Assembly (NCBI GenBank): GCA_029261435.1
Contig: JAJDBI010000231.1
Location: 1-5,890 of the forward strand
DNA length: 5,890 nt
Source: Nitrospinaceae bacterium
Lineage (GTDB): Bacteria > Nitrospinota > Nitrospinia > Nitrospinales > VA-1
Reading direction: 5' to 3'
Shown: piece by piece, positions 5,554 through 5,890 of the stretch
How positions within the stretch are numbered: position 1 is the stretch's first letter
Layout of the letters: each line of letters starts with the position of its first letter
Notes under the pieces: model-generated
What the model saw: the letters and a program-made list of their open reading frames with translations, nothing else
The model's database searches: none
Told to the model about the DNA's origin: nothing
Position numbers and translations under genes: made by a program

Positions 5554-5582
5554 ATAGTACCAAATATTTGAATAAGTTACAA
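5554..5582 (-). promoter_or_regulatory. Candidate promoter for the bactofilin-TPR gene
   Basis: On the minus strand TTGTAA (complement of 5577-5582, 4 of 6) is followed after 17 bases by TACTAT (complement of 5554-5559, 4 of 6). The predicted start near 5547 gives a leader of about 44 bases. The spacing is ideal but both boxes are imperfect. Confidence 0.35.
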
Positions 5583-5693
5583 GCCAGTAACCCATAGTGT
5601 ATCCTCTATCCACCCCACTCACCATCTGACAGCTCCAAGCAGATGTTTGCCTGCCAAATCTTTTTGTCTGGTCTCTGACAATATTTCTGGTAG

Positions 5694-5722
5694 TTGAAAA
5701 ACCAGCTCATAACTGCTAATTT
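5694..5722 (+). promoter_or_regulatory. Candidate promoter for rph
   Basis: TTGAAA (5694-5699, 5 of 6) is followed after 17 bases by TAATTT (5717-5722). A TG at 5714-5715 supplies an extended -10 that may offset the poor -10 match. The predicted start near 5729 gives a leader of about 63 bases before the rph ATG. Confidence 0.35.
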
Positions 5723-5728
5723 AACTTT

Positions 5729-5750
5729 TTTCAGATTTCGAGTTCTGAAA
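5729..5750. repeat. 7-bp inverted repeat in the rph leader
   Basis: TTTCAGA (5729-5735) and TCTGAAA (5744-5750) are exact reverse complements with an 8-base loop, lying at the predicted rph transcription start. It could be an operator or a small 5' leader hairpin; chance is also possible in this AT-rich stretch. Confidence 0.3.
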
Positions 5751-5781
5751 CTTGCCAAGACCTTATCACCCTTACTTTTTC

Positions 5782-5787
5782 AAGGAG
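5782..5787 (+). promoter_or_regulatory. Ribosome binding site of rph
   Basis: AAGGAG lies 4 bases before the ATG at 5792. It is a strong Shine-Dalgarno with somewhat short spacing and supports this start. No ATG occurs in frame in the 40 bases upstream. Confidence 0.7.
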
Positions 5788-5791
5788 TACC

Positions 5792-5890
5792 ATGTCCAGA
5801 AATCTAGGCCGCGCCTTCAACGTATGCAGAAAAATCAAAGTCATTAAAAACTTCACCATGCACCCGGCAGGTTCGGTCCTCATTCAGATG
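5792..5890 (+). CDS. rph: Ribonuclease PH, N-terminal part (3' end outside window)
   Basis: The first 33 codons of a gene that runs off the right edge. RNase PH is a cytoplasmic hexameric 3'-5' exoribonuclease that uses phosphate to trim tRNA 3' ends. The fragment begins MSRNLGR and contains IKNFTMHPAGSVLI (18-31). This follows the family N-terminus, which reads roughly GR....(V/L)R.(V/I)....(N)(F/Y)T.HAEGSVL(I/V) in known members such as the Escherichia coli protein. The usual Glu of AEGS is Ala here. The active-site region lies beyond the window. It is divergent from the bactofilin-TPR gene across 288 bases. The identification rests on a short but distinctive segment; the other PH-fold enzyme, PNPase, does not begin this way. 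Confidence 0.82.
   Translation, partial: MSRNLGRAFNVCRKIKVIKNFTMHPAGSVLIQM

Noticed and set aside
5641..5665. Terminator-like stem (AGA..TTTG / CAAATCT) followed by five T
   Set aside because: The stem has a 2-base bulge and there is no plus-strand gene upstream for it to terminate; it lies in the divergent bactofilin/rph spacer.
5504..5791. Possible small gene or RNA gene in the 288-bp divergent spacer
   Set aside because: I found no tRNA-like fold, no start with a good ribosome binding site leading to a reasonable frame, and no recognisable RNA motif; only promoter candidates and short repeats.
1..5890. Mobile element, integration site, CRISPR array or defence system
   Set aside because: No transposase or integrase motifs, no terminal inverted repeats flanked by duplications, and no regularly spaced repeats were seen; all genes match housekeeping or envelope families.

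Overview
The window looks like chromosomal housekeeping sequence from a diderm (Gram-negative type) bacterium of moderate GC. It holds six protein-coding genes and no sign of a mobile element, tRNA, rRNA or CRISPR array. Two genes run off the window edges. Bactofilin, TPR and SPOR proteins together with a class 1B PyrD fit deltaproteobacteria-like or Nitrospinota-like lineages, but this is an impression from gene content and the sequence does not settle the taxon.

Layout, left to right: the C-terminal end of alanine racemase (alr, +) ends at 305. The stop codon of pyrD (-), a class 1B dihydroorotate dehydrogenase, begins at the very next base. A 184-bp divergent intergenic region (1212-1395) separates pyrD from a membrane-anchored, FtsN-like protein with two SPOR domains (+). 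It contains a strong sigma70-type promoter, a weaker opposing promoter that abuts it, and two perfect inverted repeats. A 157-bp spacer with one weak promoter candidate leads to a CaCA-family Na+/Ca2+ antiporter (+). This gene ends 3 bp from the end of a large gene on the minus strand encoding a 673-residue protein: N-terminal bactofilin domain, one transmembrane helix, then 14 TPR repeats. A second divergent region (5504-5791, 288 bp, no gene seen) holds one promoter candidate in each direction and a small inverted repeat before the first 33 codons of ribonuclease PH (rph, +).

How the genes relate: the alternating strands give no multi-gene operon beyond possible SPOR-antiporter co-transcription. 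Three products share an envelope theme: D-alanine supply for peptidoglycan (Alr), peptidoglycan-glycan binding (SPOR protein), and a bactofilin cytoskeletal domain that probably connects through the inner membrane to a periplasmic TPR scaffold. The bactofilin-TM-TPR fusion is the most unusual item. PyrD (pyrimidine synthesis), the cation antiporter and RNase PH (tRNA 3' processing) are ordinary housekeeping functions.
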